This document shows positions 1-14,396 of a stretch of 64,000 nt of DNA, in pieces. The stretch is taken from positions 10,352,971-10,416,970 of the forward strand of contig NC_081333.1 of assembly GCF_022539665.2 (NCBI RefSeq), written 5' to 3'. The stretch is from Daphnia carinata. Its lineage: Eukaryota > Arthropoda > Branchiopoda > Diplostraca > Daphniidae. Below the pieces are notes generated by a model. It ran no database searches, was not told the origin of the DNA, and saw only the letters and a program-made list of their open reading frames with translations. A program made the translations under genes and the position numbers. Within the stretch, counting starts at the first letter, position 1. Every line of letters starts with the position of its first letter.

Positions 1-16
1 GTGTGTGTGTGTGTGT
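1..16 (+). repeat. (GT)8 microsatellite at the window edge
   Basis: Eight GT units; probably continues to the left of the window. Confidence 0.9.
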
Positions 17-1964
17 GGATGATGATGCACACGACCCCAAACGGATGCATCATTTGGTATTTCTTTTTTCTTTTTTGACTCTCTCTTTTTGAAAAAAAAA
101 AAAAAAAAAAAAGAGGGAAGGATGAGAGCGAGAAGAGTTACGACCCGGTGTATGTAGCCTGTCTCATTAAAAAGAGAAAAGAAGAGGGACGCTTCAGAGG
201 ACGAGGACCCCATCACATAACACACCAAAAGAGATGTGTGCTGTTTCTTCGTCTTCTTCGTTCCTTCCAAAAATATTTATACACTTAAGAAAGAGGCTCA
301 GGTACACCACATCGAGTCAGGAGGGGGGCCTTCTCCACACAGACAAGAAGAGAAAAAGAAAAAAGAAAAAAAAATAACAACGAAGGCTATTTTTGTGTAG
401 TGTACTCATGTTCGCCATGAAACCTACCCTGCCGGGAGGGGGGCAATTTGCGTACCTGTCAGGTGACATAAATCGTCTTACGCTCTACATTTTTTTTTTT
501 CTTTTCTGTTACGGCTGTGAAATGTGGAAGGTGATGGTGCAAGAAAGAAAGAAAAAAAAAAAAAAAAAGAAAGGTACACGTTAAAATCACAATGTGGATG
601 AGAATGTGTTTTGAATGTTGACGCGTCCTCGTCATTGCCGGTGTGCCGCACCCATCCGATCAATTCAAGATGTGTTGATGCAAATGACAAGGCATCACAC
701 GCAAATCAAAAATGGCGTTTTGTACACGGTCATGATTGGACAAGTGAAGATGAAGAAGGATGAATCCTCCTCCCCCTCCCCCCAAAAAGAAGTTACCAAA
801 TAGAGGCATAAGTTGCGCAATGATAAAGAAAACGGAAACAAGACTGAGAGAAACAAAAATCAAAAGGAAAGGTAAAAAAAAAAAAAAAAGAGGAATCTTT
901 TTCACATGTCGGCGATCCTCCCTTCTCATCTGTCTAGCAGACATAATGGCTCTCTGACATGGAATCATCGTCGAGTATATAATCGACTGTCTTTAAAAAA
1001 GACAAAAGCAAAAAAAAAAAAAAAAGAAAAGGAGAGAATCGAAATTTCGAGTTGATTAGTGTGACCCGTTGATCCTCTTCTATCCCCCCCCCCATTGAAA
1101 CAACCCAAGAAATCTATTGATTGATATAGGTGGTAATTCGTTCGGCGGGTCAGCCCTCCAGAAAAATAAATAAATGCAGGGCAGGAAATGAGTTTTTCCT
1201 TCTTTTTTTTTTTCGAGTTCAAGTTGCATGACCAGTTGTCGTTAACATTTTTCTCCCTACCAACGACCAACCTCTAAAGAGCAAGACACGCATTATTGGG
1301 TTAGGAAAAAAAAAAACTCCAAATCCTCGAGTGTTAAAAGGTTCTGACCGCTTGCAATAAGCTCCATCATTTTCTCTTTCTCCCGCAGTGGGTTACCTCC
1401 TCTTTTTCTCCCTTTTTTGTGTACGTACAGTATGTGATTTGCTCAAGTTGTGCCGACTGTTTTTGAGAAAGAAAGAGCGGGGAGCGCCTCTTCTTTTTCT
1501 TTCAGGTGAGGCTTCATTTAGGTATACATGCGTGTCTCGGTGATGTCACACGCACACGGGGCTATATGCCGGTATCATACCGACATCGTTTGTGTCAAAA
1601 TGAAAGGAGGAAGAGACAAGAACCCCTCTGTGAACGATGCTTAATGAGTACCCTCCTCCTACCTTTTTATAAGGAGGGCGGAGTCAGTAAATTCCTGGTG
1701 TGTCGATTGTTGGTCACACACAGATACGCTAACAGACGATGGCGGGGTTCGAGATGGAATTTCTTTTTCTTCGTTCAAAATTTGTGTGCAGTGAGCGTTT
1801 GTGTACGTTGCAGTCCGGCACTGAAAGTCGTTTACAGGTTGCGTGCCGTCCGGCTGTTATACATATCCATTTATTCGCCAGACGGCGGCGGCGGGCTCTT
1901 TTGACAGACAGACAAGAAAAGAAGGCGCTTGACGTTTAAATAACTCCTCCTTTTATACATACAG

Positions 1965-1988
1965 ACACACACACACACACACACACAC
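1965..1988 (+). repeat. (AC)12 microsatellite
   Basis: Twelve perfect AC units followed by ATGTATATAAGG. Confidence 0.9.
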
Positions 1989-4334
1989 ATGTATATAAGG
2001 GACTGGAGTCTTTTAACCATCTTTTGTATTTCTCCCACGCGATGAACGGCCAGAGTGAGAACGTTCTTATGGACTCTTCTCTTGTTTTTCTCTCTCTCTC
2101 TCTTTATTGGACTCTTTTTTTTTTGTTTTTTTTTGTTTTTTACAGCGAGATGGAGGATAAGAGGTTGTGATCTTGTCAAGTGACGTCAGCCCCACTGCTA
2201 GAGAGCTAAAGCAGCAGCACGAGTCACTTTTGTACTTGACGGCCTCTTGTACATTATCCGTTTGATTTTGTTCGCTTGTTCCCATTTGTGGTCCTTCCTT
2301 ATTTGACTAAACACATATACGTACGTATATATATATATATATCGTAGAAGGACTTGCTATGTACGTTAACTACATATATTGTTGTAAAATAAGAGGGGCA
2401 AGCCGCCGCGCACCCAACACTTTGATGAAGAAGTTTTTACCCCCGGTGGTGGTCTGCTTCTTCCACTTTGCTAGCGTGTTTTTCTTTTTTTTTTTTTTTT
2501 TTTTTGTCTTTTCTTTTGCTTCGGGTTTTTGTATTCTGACATACCCATCTTGAAATAGAACCTCACTCAATGCGGCCACAGCTCTTCTTTTTTCTCTCAC
2601 TTTCTGGCTTTTCTTTCACTATGGCGCTGTTCAGCTAATAATAGTTGAAAACGGTTCAAAATAGTTGAGAGGCACAAGAAGAGCTATATATTTTGATGGA
2701 CTCGAGACGAGTGGCGTCAGACACGCAGAAGAAAAAAGAAAAAAGAAAAGAAAAAAAAAAACGCCACTTGAAAGCGAAAGGGCGGCTGAACGAGAGCGGA
2801 ATGCGTCTTTTGCTCTTTTTCATCTTGTCCTTGGATTGATGACCGGCCCCTGGACACCACTCGCCTCCAATCTTTCATTAATAATGGTGATGGTTTTTCG
2901 TGTCGTCTCTGCAGCCAAGAATGCGGTTCGCAATGATGTCCAAGGGCGACGCTACGATTGTGTTGCTTCGTGACCGCCAATGCGCTGAAACGAGCCACCC
3001 GCACACACCGGCACGAAAATAATGAGCATTCAAAGTTCGGCCGTTTCTTTTTCGCACCTATGGGCGTGTCACGATACAACCGTTGACACCGTCATTTTCT
3101 ATTACCTTACATTCATTTTATCTCTTTTTTTGTGTGTGTGTGTTATTTGGTTTACGCTTTTATTTAGGTGTTTTTTCCATTTTTTTTTTGTTGTTCTCGT
3201 TGGGCCGCATGTGTAGTGACGAAAAGGCGAAAGATAGTAGAGTTTACCTACACATGTGTGAAGCAAAAGCGGCAGTTTTTTTTTTTGTTTGTTTCCAGAT
3301 AGCCGAAAGACCCTAGTAATCGTCAACTTGTAAGACACGCGTTCAGAGCTGACGTTTGAGGTGTTTCGACATTGCGCCGATAACGCGCGGACTGGTCGAA
3401 TCCCTATTTGGTCAAAGCCGATGCCGTCTTTCTTTTTCTTTCCCGTCCCTCTACTGGTTTCCCGTCTGCCTATGAAACCATTGTTCCTCTTGACCCCTCA
3501 TCTTGGTATTCGGATTCCCCCCCCCCCCCCCCCATTTTTTCATTCCTTTTCTAATTTTTCTTTCCCCATCTCGATTCTTGTCAAGTAAGCGAGCGTGCAT
3601 TTCGTGGAAAGAAACCTCATGTCCGCATCCTGGCCCGCCCAGTTTTTTTTTTTCTCTTATTCGTTGCTGAGACCCGGCAATGCAAGAACAAAGCTGTTTT
3701 GGTTCCGTCCAATCATCATCTAACGTGTACATGTGTGTGTCTGATTCAGCATTGTCAGCTGCCCCTTTTTTTTATATTTTATTTTGTTGTCTTTCGTTTT
3801 TTTTTTTTTCATTTTCGTACTCACTGATTTCTCGGTTCACTCCACTCGTATTCCCCGACTGAATTCAAATGCTGCGGCCTCGATGTGTATGCGATGGCGG
3901 CTTTTCGCCGCCTTTTTTTTTTTTTTTTTTTTTTTCTGATGAAATGAACCCGTCACCAACAGCCAGCCCTTTCTTTTCCCCTCTTTTACCTTTTTGTCTG
4001 CCGTCATTTATTTCATTTTGGCCGTGCGTATCTTTCTTTTTTTTTTTTTTTTTTTGTGCGCATGGTTCACTGGATTTCGACTCCCGACTAGTCCCGTCGT
4101 CTGCTTGCCAAAGATAACTTACCCATTGCATTGAATTTCTTTCTCTTCTCGATTTAATGAAACTTTTCTTTAAACTACTTGACGTCACTAGTCACACAAA
4201 AGCGTCTGACCCTTCATATTTTTTTTTTCTTTCTTTGTGTAGAACGGGGTGATGGGGGATCACGTTCTTAGTGTAGCGATATCGATGACTCCCGCACCAT
4301 CTCAATCGTAAATCAATCGAATGATGAAGAAAAA

Positions 4335-4352
4335 GAGAGAGAGAGAGAGAGA
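4335..4352 (+). repeat. (GA)9 microsatellite
   Basis: Nine GA units followed by degenerate CAGATA repeats. GA runs are potential GAGA-factor sites in arthropods. Confidence 0.85.
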
Positions 4353-4814
4353 CAGATAGACAGAATTTTATTTTTATCCTTTTCTTGTTTTTGAAGGTTA
4401 GAGGATTATTAGATTTTCAACTATTCTCTGCGTGTATTTTGTAACGTCGCGGCGCTGGGGCTGATGACCGAATGATTGACGTGATCTTATCGCACGCTCA
4501 CGCCGACACACACAAAAGCTCTCGCTATAGTCTCATTTCTCTCAGGGTTTTTTTTTTTTTTTTTTTTTTCTCTTTCTTCCCCCTTCCCCGCCCTTCGTAT
4601 TTGACGATGGTGGCAACGTGCAGGAATTTCGAGCTCGCCAGAGATGAGCTCGTCGTTCAACTTTTAGTCGATTCGGAAAACAAAAAGAAAAAAAAAAATG
4701 TAGAAAAAAAAGGGCAGTCTTAATAAATAAAGAGGAATAAAGAAAGAAGAAGACAAGGACGAAGAAAAATGGTTTCCTTTCGGTCCGTCCCCTTTCTACA
4801 ACGCCACACGAAAT

Positions 4815-4834
4815 GTGTGTGTGTGTGTGTGTGT
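4815..4834 (+). repeat. (GT)10 microsatellite
   Basis: Ten GT units. Confidence 0.85.
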
Positions 4835-6591
4835 CTATATACGACGGGATATGAGTGACAGAGCGATTTGTTCGATCCTTTCGACTGATTGGAGGGCCAA
4901 GGTGATCTGAGCTATCGTGATCCTCGAAAACCCGCTCCATTTCAACTAGAATTTAAACAAAAAGAATATTGAAAAAAAAAAAATAAATAAAAATGCGTCA
5001 TATTTATTACAAATAATTCAAAGCGGCAAGTTTAAAAAGAAACGTTTTGTTATCATTTTGTTATTTGAGGAGGCCATTTTTTCTCTCCCATCTCTTTTGT
5101 TGTCTTTTGCGTTCTCTCTCTCTTTATGTGATACAGACTATTCCCCATTTGAATTTATTTTTTTTTTTTTTTTTTTTGGGGGGGGGGGGGGGAAGAACTG
5201 CAAACGAAGAAAGATGGACGTCTCGTTGTTTGATGGGGGACACAAAGTCAAGTGGTTCTTTTTCTTCTCTCGTTCAGTCCACCAGTTCCGAGACCCCCAA
5301 ACTCAATTCAGCTATTTTGCCGCATCATGAAACGGTTGCTTTTTTAACTTCTCTTTGGCCTTCTTCAACAAAACAAAGAACAAAAAACGTCCTGTTTTTT
5401 TCTTGGAGAAATCCTCTTCTTCTTACTCCGTTGTTCTCTGTGCCGGCATCGACTCGATTCTTAGACGAGAAGCAGAAAGTGGAGAAGAGAATGAAAGGTG
5501 GGAAAAGACAAGACGACAGCAAGATCAATCATAGCTTCGATGGGTCTTTAGGTAGAATCTGGAACTTTAAAAAAAACAAAAAACATATTTATATTAACTC
5601 GCAATACCACCAACTGTAAAAGAGAGGCAAACTCGAGAACAGCCCTCATCTTGTAAGTCGGACTTGTGTGTGTACGTCGGGACCCGTAACAAAAGGCGAA
5701 GAGTCACCACTTTTCCTCTAAACATGTTAAGGAATGTCTTCTCCCTTTTTTTTTTTTTTGATTTGTGTTAGGAATAAGAAGGGGAAAAAGAAATCACGAT
5801 AATAAAGAGCTGTAAGCTACAAATAAAGAAACAAAACTTCCCGAAAAATAGCTTGAACCGCGCGTTACATGACTTTGCATGTTGTAGTTTTTTTTTTTTC
5901 CTCCTCCTTTCCAGACCTGCTTCATGGAACGGAAGAAAATAGGCAACTCTTTTCGGCAGGCCTCTGTGCCTCTTGTGTTTGGCGAGCGTGTTGACTGCTG
6001 CGTACACGATAAGACATCAGAAACCTTGAAAGAATCATTCGAATTCTATTGCCCTCTCTGAATTCCTTATTCGTTCAATTAAACACTTACCATCTCTCTG
6101 TAGCAGTAAGCATAATTATAATCTACAAGTGCGCGTTGTCGATCTTTGGATTGGACCCACTTGCGAGTTCTATTTACCTGGCGATACTCTTTAGCAATTT
6201 AGCGACGACTCGCATGTGTTTCTCGAACCTGTTTTGTACGTATCTGTGCGTCGAGACAAGTCCAGTCTCTCGTGTTTGTCGAGCGATGCTTGACTGAAGG
6301 GCTAATGAGACTCGTCATTTCTTAATGACTTTGAAAAAAAAAAAAAAAAAAGTCGGCCGAATCTCAATAGACAGTTGGCCCCGGTGTACGTGCGTGGCGC
6401 TTTTGTGAAACTCTTTTCTTAACCGTGTGCTTTCAAGTCTCATTATCTGAGCCCCGGCCTTTTGAACTATTAACGCGACCTCTCTCCCCCTCCACCCTCC
6501 CTACTAGTTTGTTTTCACGTCTTGTGATGCGCTCTCCTTCTCCGAGCTGATCCTCATCTATTCACGCGCTTTGCTTAGCGCTTCCGTAGTG

Positions 6592-6620
<29 letters not shown>
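6592..6620 (+). repeat. poly-T run, 29 bases
   Basis: One of the longest A/T homopolymers in the window; no adjacent retrotransposon sequence seen. Confidence 0.9.
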
Positions 6621-6623
<3 letters not shown>

Positions 6624-7668
6624 TAAGATTCGTGCATTATCCATGCGCAAACGGATTGTCTTTTTAATTGCTACGGCTTCTCCGTCTGCGCCTAACGCGA
6701 AGAACTGTTTCAATTTTTCATAAAAATTAGCACCAATTTCCATAGCTAGGAGGCATAATTCAAATGCAGGAAAAAAAAAAACAAACTCCGTTGTACGGAC
6801 ACAGTGTCATCGGGTCTCTATCACGTTTTTCTTTTGGCCTTTTCTCCTAGAAAACTGAGAAAGGCCATGTGTTTTAAGCGTCTCAATTCAGGTGGGCGCA
6901 AGAAGACGGGACGTTTGATATTGAGTTACACATCTTCGAATAGTTTCTCATTGTTCTCTTCATTTCACTGGTCTCCTCTTTTTTAATTCGATGTCAAGAT
7001 TCCATTAGTTGGGAGAGCACCGGTAAAGGTGGCAGTCAACCAAATTTATTTATTTATTCAAAAAAAAAAAAAAAAAACGGAGAGAAAACGAGACTTTGAA
7101 TAGACTCAAGAAGACGTAAAGAAGAAGAAGAAGAAAAAAAAAATATAAGAAAAGAGGTTCTTTCGGACGGGCAATTTACGATTCAATATCTTTTGATACG
7201 CATGATATATCTCTACGAGCATTCCACTGCCAAACACGAGGAGAAGGGGGGAAAGGAGGCAAAAGCGTGCGTCATTTTCTCTCTCTCTGCTGCGCGGAAC
7301 CGTGTCCGCCGTGTACGAGCGCTTTGGCCCGTCGATCTATAGTTCCTTTCGATATATTTATATCATTTTTTTTTTTTTTTTTCCTTTTCCCCCCCTTTTT
7401 TTTTTCTGGGAGGGAATGAAGAGAAGGAGGGGGGGGGCGCCGATTTGGCATCGACTAAGGGTGGTATAGAAACGAAGAGGAGAAAAAGGGCGCGCTGTCG
7501 GTCATAAATCGTCCGAGTCTGGCAGCATATCATCGGACACGGGGCGACTTGGAACCACCAGCGCTCAACCCATCGCTAGACATTTGCGCACGCCGAGCTT
7601 GTACATATAGCCTAGCCCTCTTGTGTGTATACCCCCGTATTGTTCCAGCTGCTCCGACAGGGGTTTCC

Positions 7669-7701
<33 letters not shown>

Positions 7702-7818
7702 GGAAAGAGGTGAGGGGTTGGGATTGTGGCGTTTTTCGTGCTTCTCTGTTGGCGACCGTCGTCGTAACTCAGGTTGACTTGACAGTTTCATGTTGGGTTT
7801 TTGAGCTATAGAGGCAGC

Positions 7819-7826
<8 letters not shown>

Positions 7827-7850
<24 letters not shown>
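7827..7850 (+). repeat. (GA)12 microsatellite
   Basis: Twelve perfect GA units, preceded by imperfect GA-rich sequence from 7811. Confidence 0.9.
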
Positions 7851-8418
7851 AACCTCACTCTTTTGGTTCTTTTTTGCTGTCCATTCTTTCGTTATTTATT
7901 TCTCTTTTCTACTTCCCCTCTCTATCCCCCAAAATTTGTATAATCTGAGAAGCGAGATAGCCGAACTGGAGTCCATGATCGATTCACAATGTGAAAATGA
8001 AACATAAAGGTGATGCGTTTGTACATGGCCGTTGTTGTTTTTTCTTCTTTTTGTTTGGACTGGCCGTGCGCGCTGGACTCACGATACCCTCGCGCTCGTT
8101 GCTCACGTCATAATTAGCATAGACCTCCAATAAAAAAGAGAACAACAGGAATCACGCTGCGGTCTTCGCCTATTCGGTTGCTTTATTTCTTTTTCTACAA
8201 CTCGGCCTCAAAACGTCGATACGTCGTTCCAAAACACTGACGGATAATACTCTCAACTCCTCTACACAGTACCAACGTAACGTAACATATATGCTGGGCC
8301 CCGCCACTACGCACAGAAACACACACGTATATATTATATATGTATCTGTCTGTCGTGTGCCCAATAGTTGTTGTTTAGTTGTTGCTATTCTCCTTGATGT
8401 TTCACCCGGTTGTGAATC

Positions 8419-8425
8419 ATATATA

Positions 8426-8458
<33 letters not shown>
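8419..8458 (+). repeat. compound (AT)5(CT)15 microsatellite
   Basis: Five AT units run directly into fifteen CT units. Confidence 0.9.
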
Positions 8459-8462
<4 letters not shown>

Positions 8463-10092
8463 TCCTTGATATGCTGCGCTATAGTAAAAACATATATCCA
8501 TTTTTTTTTTCTTTCTTTCTTTCTCTCGTTATTCCCGGAGACTTGTCCCGCTTATTCGTTCCGTCCCGCAGCTCTCAACGCCAATGGCTTCGACGGGGGT
8601 CGCGCATCGGTTATGTTGTATATGAATGCGCTGCAAAAGGAGAAAATCTATCGCTTTTCGATTCATACATATAGATAGATGTAGAGATAAAGTCGGATGA
8701 TGTATATCGTTATGGACAGACAAGCAGGCAGGGCAAGGGCGAACTAAAGTCAGACAAATTCGAGACGGCAAAAATGTATAATAAACACAAATGATCTACA
8801 TGCATCATTGGCATAACATGTCGAGTTTTCTTTCTTTTCTTTTTTTTTTTTTTCATTCCCAAATGTCGGTGCGGGTGTTGCGGCAGGCCAAAAAGAGAAG
8901 GATATAGCGACAAGCGGGGGGATGGCAACCAAGCGAAATAATAGCGGGGGAGAGGTGGTCAGGGTAGGGTGGGACGCCACGGGATCGGCCAAGTCGTGCT
9001 GCACGCGGGCAGCTTATGTGTTTCCACCTTTTATCTTTTTTTTTTGTGTGTGTGTTGTTGTCCCGACCGGACTCGCGACTCCCGTCCGTTTTCTACTCAA
9101 AAAAAAAAAAAAAAAAAAAAAAGTCTTTCCTTTTCGGCTCGACAGAGTCCCTATAGTCATTAGCATAGATCGATAAATATATCGAGACATAGAGAAAAAA
9201 GAGCCATGAAGCCGAACCCCCCTCCAACTGCCCTTTTTTTTTTTCCCTACCAGTATTTATTTTTATTTTCGCATACATATGCATAACTCTTGTTGCTACA
9301 TAACGCCGTGGTGTTGAATATTTCATGCAACGGGAAAACTTAATCATTTTTTCTTTCTTTTTTTTTCTTTTATTTACAGGTAAGTCGAGATGCTTTATTG
9401 ATCATCCGTAGATGGCTGTCTTTTGTTTCCCTTCTTCTGCAGCCGATGCCGTGTGCCAACGTCCTTCCTGTTCCATCCACCCGTGCAAAGCATCTTTTTT
9501 TTATTATTATTTGCTTTGCCTTCTTCCTTTTTTTTTTTTTTTTTTTTGTCCTAGCACCTTCCCCGACCTCACCTCTTTAAGTGTGTAAAGCCCACCACAC
9601 GGACCATCACGCGCTTTTTTTAAACACGCGGGCACGTTGATGGCGCTGACTGCAGGTATAAATAAGCTGTTTGTAGACAGTTGGTTGATTTTGTTTCCTC
9701 CATCACAGCACGGCTGAAAACAATGAAGGACAACAAAAAAAAAAAGAGGAAAAGATTGAGAAGGTAAATACCGAAGCCAATTGGTGTGTCTAGTGTCTTG
9801 ACGAGGTACAACGACGAGCAAGGCTATTTCTGTCGGGGTTTTCTTTTTTAAATATTCTTTTTTTTTTTTGTGGGGGGGGGGGGCTTTTTTCAAGTAGCCA
9901 CTTGTACATATTCACGACATGATGAAGAAACTGGCCACAAGAAGCACCGCCGCCGACTGTTGTTTGTAGTACGAAAGTACGCACGTACTCAATTTTGTGT
10001 GTATGCGTTTTGTTTTGCCTCTTATTTTTTTCTTTTCTGTCTCTAAGTAGACAGGCACAAAAAGAAGCCGGCCTGCCATAAGACAAGGATTT

Positions 10093-10097
<5 letters not shown>

Positions 10098-10123
<26 letters not shown>
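10098..10123 (+). repeat. (CT)13 microsatellite
   Basis: Thirteen CT units after a T run. Confidence 0.9.
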
Positions 10124-10127
<4 letters not shown>

Positions 10128-13100
10128 CAAGTGGTGTGGTATTGTGTGTCAGAGGTCGCTGCAAGAAACAAAACAAAGGGGGGGGGGGGAAAACAGGTGA
10201 AATTAGTCAGTGCAAGTGCGACTAGCTTGTCTGCGTGACTGACTCTTTTCTCTCTCTCTTTTTTTCTTTTTTTTTTTGCTGGTTTGTTTTTCCGAAAGGC
10301 AAACGAAAAACAAAAGCTATAAAAACTGGAAGCCGGGCAAGCGCTGAGGACGTGCTACCGCGGCGCAAACAACGCACGCATTTTTCTCTCTTTCGTTTTT
10401 TTTTTTCCCCCTTCGTTTCTCTTTATATAGTTCGGCGTTGGCCTTCTATTCATTTTTTGACAGGTAAACACAGCTGCCGCCACCTTGCTTGTTCTCTTCT
10501 TCTTTTCTCCTTTCGCTAACCGGCAACGTTCGTTTGCGCTAAAACGTTCACTTCCCAAACACAAGAACGGCCAGAAAGATATGAGAAAGCGAGTGTCGTT
10601 TATTTTGCGATTAGCTCGGCCCAAAAAGTCGTCGAGCTCGTAAACATGTCTCTTTCACTCCGCTTTCCTTTGCCAAGTCGCTCAGCGCAGAAAAAAAAAA
10701 AAAAAAAGGGCCAGCAATCAACTATTCGAACGCGGCCATCTTTTTTTTTCTTCTTCTTCTGATCGAGGCAATTCGATCAAGTTGGCTCGGGCCCCGTGGA
10801 TTTTTCCCTTTTGTTGTCTTTTGGGATTTTTTTTTCTCATCGGAATCGTCCGTTGTCTCGGCTTTTGTCATCGGTCATTGACGGCCCTGATTTTCGGTGC
10901 CTCCTTGCGCACTGCGTGTGCTGCTGGATACATCGAGGTCGACGTCTGTTGTGTGTCTGCGCGCAGTACAAGCAGTTCACCCACACAAGGAATACGGAGC
11001 AAACACAATAGATGGTAGCAAAAAAAAAAAAAAAGAATAAAATAAAAAAAAAGGGGGGGAGTTGGATGGAAAAAAAAAAGGTCGGGCCGGGGGCCGGAGA
11101 GCCGAGGCCCCGAGATTTACGATGACTTGCCACCCGAGACAGCCATCAGTAACCAGACGAATGGTCGTATCGTCTGTTATTATTGCGCTGGCTCGCACAC
11201 GCGGCGCGCACAGCACGGCACGGCACACACAACTCACATACCGAAAAGTCCCGCCCTTCTATATTTAACAGAATGGCTTGTTTTCCTCCGTTTTCCAGAC
11301 CTCGTTCCAGCCGCGCAACACTCTACCATCAGGCACCAATTCTCTCTTTATTTGATTTTTTTTTTTTTTTTTTTTTTTTCTATTCGAGTTTTGGTTATTT
11401 TCAAACTTTAGCCGACACTTTGAGAACCGACCGTGTTTCTCTTCATTTTTAGGTGCCATCAATAATCGAACTGAAATCGAAGATCAAAATGGGTTGGGCT
11501 TTTTTGATATGCGCGAATAGGAAATGTCTTGACGAAATGCCATCTGATGGTATCCAACGGCCTTTACATTATTGGCATTCAGTTATCTGTGTGTGACGAG
11601 TGGATAGAAAAAGAAAAAAAGAAACATTCTTGAGTGGATCTCAAATCTCTTCTTTATTTCGCCTGTCCGGTCTGACTCGGCGAGACGAATCGCTATTGGA
11701 AATGATTGGGACCTGTCGGAGCTGGGCGCGGAGCAAAGTCATTTTTCACTGCCCGGTTTCCGTGATGTTCATTTAGGAAAAAGAAGAAAAAAAAAAAAAC
11801 GGACAAGACACAGAGAAGAGAGCCCTGCAGCTTTTTTTTTTTTTTTTTTCTTTCTCTCTCTTTTCTTTCTTCTCATTCTACGGTCTCGATCCGTTTCGGG
11901 TGGGTTCGAGAAGGGAACAGTAATGATCACCTGTCGGGTCGTTACTCACCTTTTTCGGTTGGCTCGAGCTCGCGAGCTTGTTCGTGTCCATCTTCTTTCT
12001 CTTTTTCTCGGAGAGAATCAAAAGATGAAGATGAAAAAGAAACAAATGAACAGCGTGCATATAGAAAAAAAAAAAAGGGAAGGGACTTTGAAAAGGAGAA
12101 AACAAAAAAAAAAAAAGAAAAATGAAAGAAAGCAAATGCCTTCCATCTCTTTCTGTTTACTGCATATCCTGTGTATATAATATTGACTATAGGTTCATCA
12201 TGTGAGCTACTATAGGGCCTGATTTCATCTGTTTTGACGTTTTATCGGTTCGGTCATTCATCACTCGGCACGATGTGGACCCGGCCAGAATGAGCCACAG
12301 CCACAGGAGTGTATACGAAACAAGAAGAGAAAAGAGATGGCCATTGGCCGTAGGGATAGCTGGGCCTTATGTTTTTTTTGTTTTTTTTTTTCAGTGGAAA
12401 ATCCCTGTGTGTTGTGCGCGCACGGGATAACACACGCTTTATCGCATCTGTCTCTCTCTTTCTTTTTTTCTTTCCATCTTACCCATCCATCGGAATCCGC
12501 CGGACGAGTCACCACAGGGAGTCCCTTCTTTTTCTTTTTTTTTTTTTTTTTCAAAATGAGTTGAGATCATGCACGTCCTGTCCATGTTTATTTCTTTTGT
12601 TTTCTTTGTTGTTGTTTTTGTTTTTAAGCGAAGAATTTGCGTAACTATATGCGGAAATTCGTGTTCACGAACGAGCGGCAGCGATGACCAGGAGACACAC
12701 CGTCGATGTAGTGAAATATGCCAGCGCGCTGCAGTTAGCTTATATAACTACGGCTATCGAAAAAGAAAGAACAACAAAGAACAAGGCGATAAAAACCTGG
12801 AACAAAAAAAAACAAAACATGAACGATGCGAAAAACGCAAAACAAAAAAAGGGACACAAATTTAAAAAAAAAAAAAAAACACTTTAACGGCTGCTGAGTT
12901 TTTTTGGTTTTTGATCGAATGCGGAATATGAACGGTAGACCTGACTGTACATAGGGGCGGGTTGAGGGGGGGGGGCGGGTCACAACAAACATTGTTAAGA
13001 AAACGTGATAAAAAAAAATAAAACAAAAAATAAAGAGAAGAAGAAGAAGAAGAATCAGCCTAGGCCGGCCCTTCGTGACGAATGACTGCTGTGAGCTGAC

Positions 13101-13690
13101 AGCGAGCGCCCGGCTCTCGGATCTGATGGCCATACTTCACCCATCTCTCTCTGTCTCCTTTTCTTTTTACCTCAACTCTCTCTCCCTTCTTCTTCTTCTT
13201 CCTGACCCCTTGTTATATCAACTATAAACAACTCGGAGGCTGTGACGGTCGGCGGAACCGGCAACACAGGCGTAACGCACATTCTGGAACGTCATCGTAT
13301 CTCTTCGTCGAAGAGATTTGATGCTGGAAATGAAAGAAGAAAAAAAAATCTCCATTGCGTTATGCTCATTTTCGACCGACGCAAACGGACAATCGACACT
13401 CGGTTTTTGGCAATTGGCCGTCCGTGTTTTGCAATTGCATCCGTTGTTCATTCGTGACGGTCTAGACGAGGCTGTGAAAAGGGACGCGTTGAAGATGAAG
13501 GGGGAACGTCACACGAAGCGCCGTGGTGGCCATTCTTCTTGTTGGTTGACGTCAGGTCTTCGGTCCGCACGGCGAACGAAGAGAATTTGAATGCCAGACG
13601 AGCGCAATAAGTGGAGGCAGACGACGTTGTCGACGAGACGCTGGAAAATTTATTATCTTAGCGTATAGATGTATATTTATACATGTACCA

Positions 13691-13694
<4 letters not shown>

Positions 13695-13722
<28 letters not shown>
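13695..13722 (+). repeat. (GA)14 microsatellite
   Basis: Fourteen perfect GA units. Confidence 0.9.
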
Positions 13723-13725
<3 letters not shown>

Positions 13726-14376
13726 GCAATGGAAGAAAAAGTACAGAAAAAAATAGGAACGTTTTGCCCTCTGGTTGACTCCCGCATTGCAGGATGGGTT
13801 GTGGTATGCCGCTCACGGACTAGATTCCCAGCCGCGATAGTCGTGGCCGTTCACGCGCGCGCACGCCCGTACGCGGGGCAACCAACTCTTTTTTTTTTTT
13901 TTTTTCTTTTCTTCCATTTATTTATATTTTTGAAATTTTCGTTCTCTCGGCATCACGGACGACCTTTCCACTCCTTTCATCCCTTTTTTTTTTTGTTGTT
14001 GCTTGTTCTTCATCATCATCGTCCTCATCACGCATCGTCTTCGTCTTCCTTTTCAACTGTCAATATTCGTGAAAAAGCGCATCGACAGCCAGCGTGAAGG
14101 TCGACCTGTAACTTCCCCATTCCAAACTTCCTGCCTTGTCTCCTTATTTTGCTATTTAGCGAGCCAACAATTTTGAATTTTCGTTTTTTTTTTTTTTTTG
14201 TTTGAATCTTTTATTTGTTTAGTTTTTACTTTTCTTTCATTCTCGTTTCGCGTTTTTCTTCAATATATTTAGGGCCTGCGTGCGTGCGTGAGTGGTGTGT
14301 GTAGTTGAGTTTCTTCATTACCTTTTCTTTAGGATTTTTTATATCTCTCCTCTTTTCTATCAACAGTTTTTTTTTT

Positions 14377-14396
14377 GTGTGTGTGTGTGTGTGTGT
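14377..14396 (+). repeat. (GT)10 microsatellite
   Basis: Ten GT units after a T run. Confidence 0.85.

Larger units (their letters stand above)
1..7600. other. non-coding region, upstream segment 1
   Basis: Dense poly-A and poly-T runs (for example 92-112, 6592-6620), G/C runs near 3520 and 5177, and GT, AC and GA microsatellites. Open frames here are Lys/Phe-rich translations of homopolymers. No gene, RNA gene or transposon recognised. Confidence 0.6.
7601..13200. other. non-coding region, upstream segment 2
   Basis: Same texture, with GA/CT microsatellites at 7827, 8429 and 10098. A short GC-rich stretch at about 11080-11230 and a homopolymer-poor block at about 11455-11640 stand out mildly. 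Nothing recognisable as a gene. Confidence 0.6.

Noticed and set aside
10355-10375. Translation LPRRKQRTH on the + strand, resembling the MPRRKQ N-terminus of TSHZ/SALL/FOG proteins
   Set aside because: The codon before PRRKQ is CTA, no ATG precedes it in frame, and the frame continues into a Phe-rich homopolymer translation. The only nearby donor (CAG|GTAAAC near 10462) would include that stretch. Probably coincidence.
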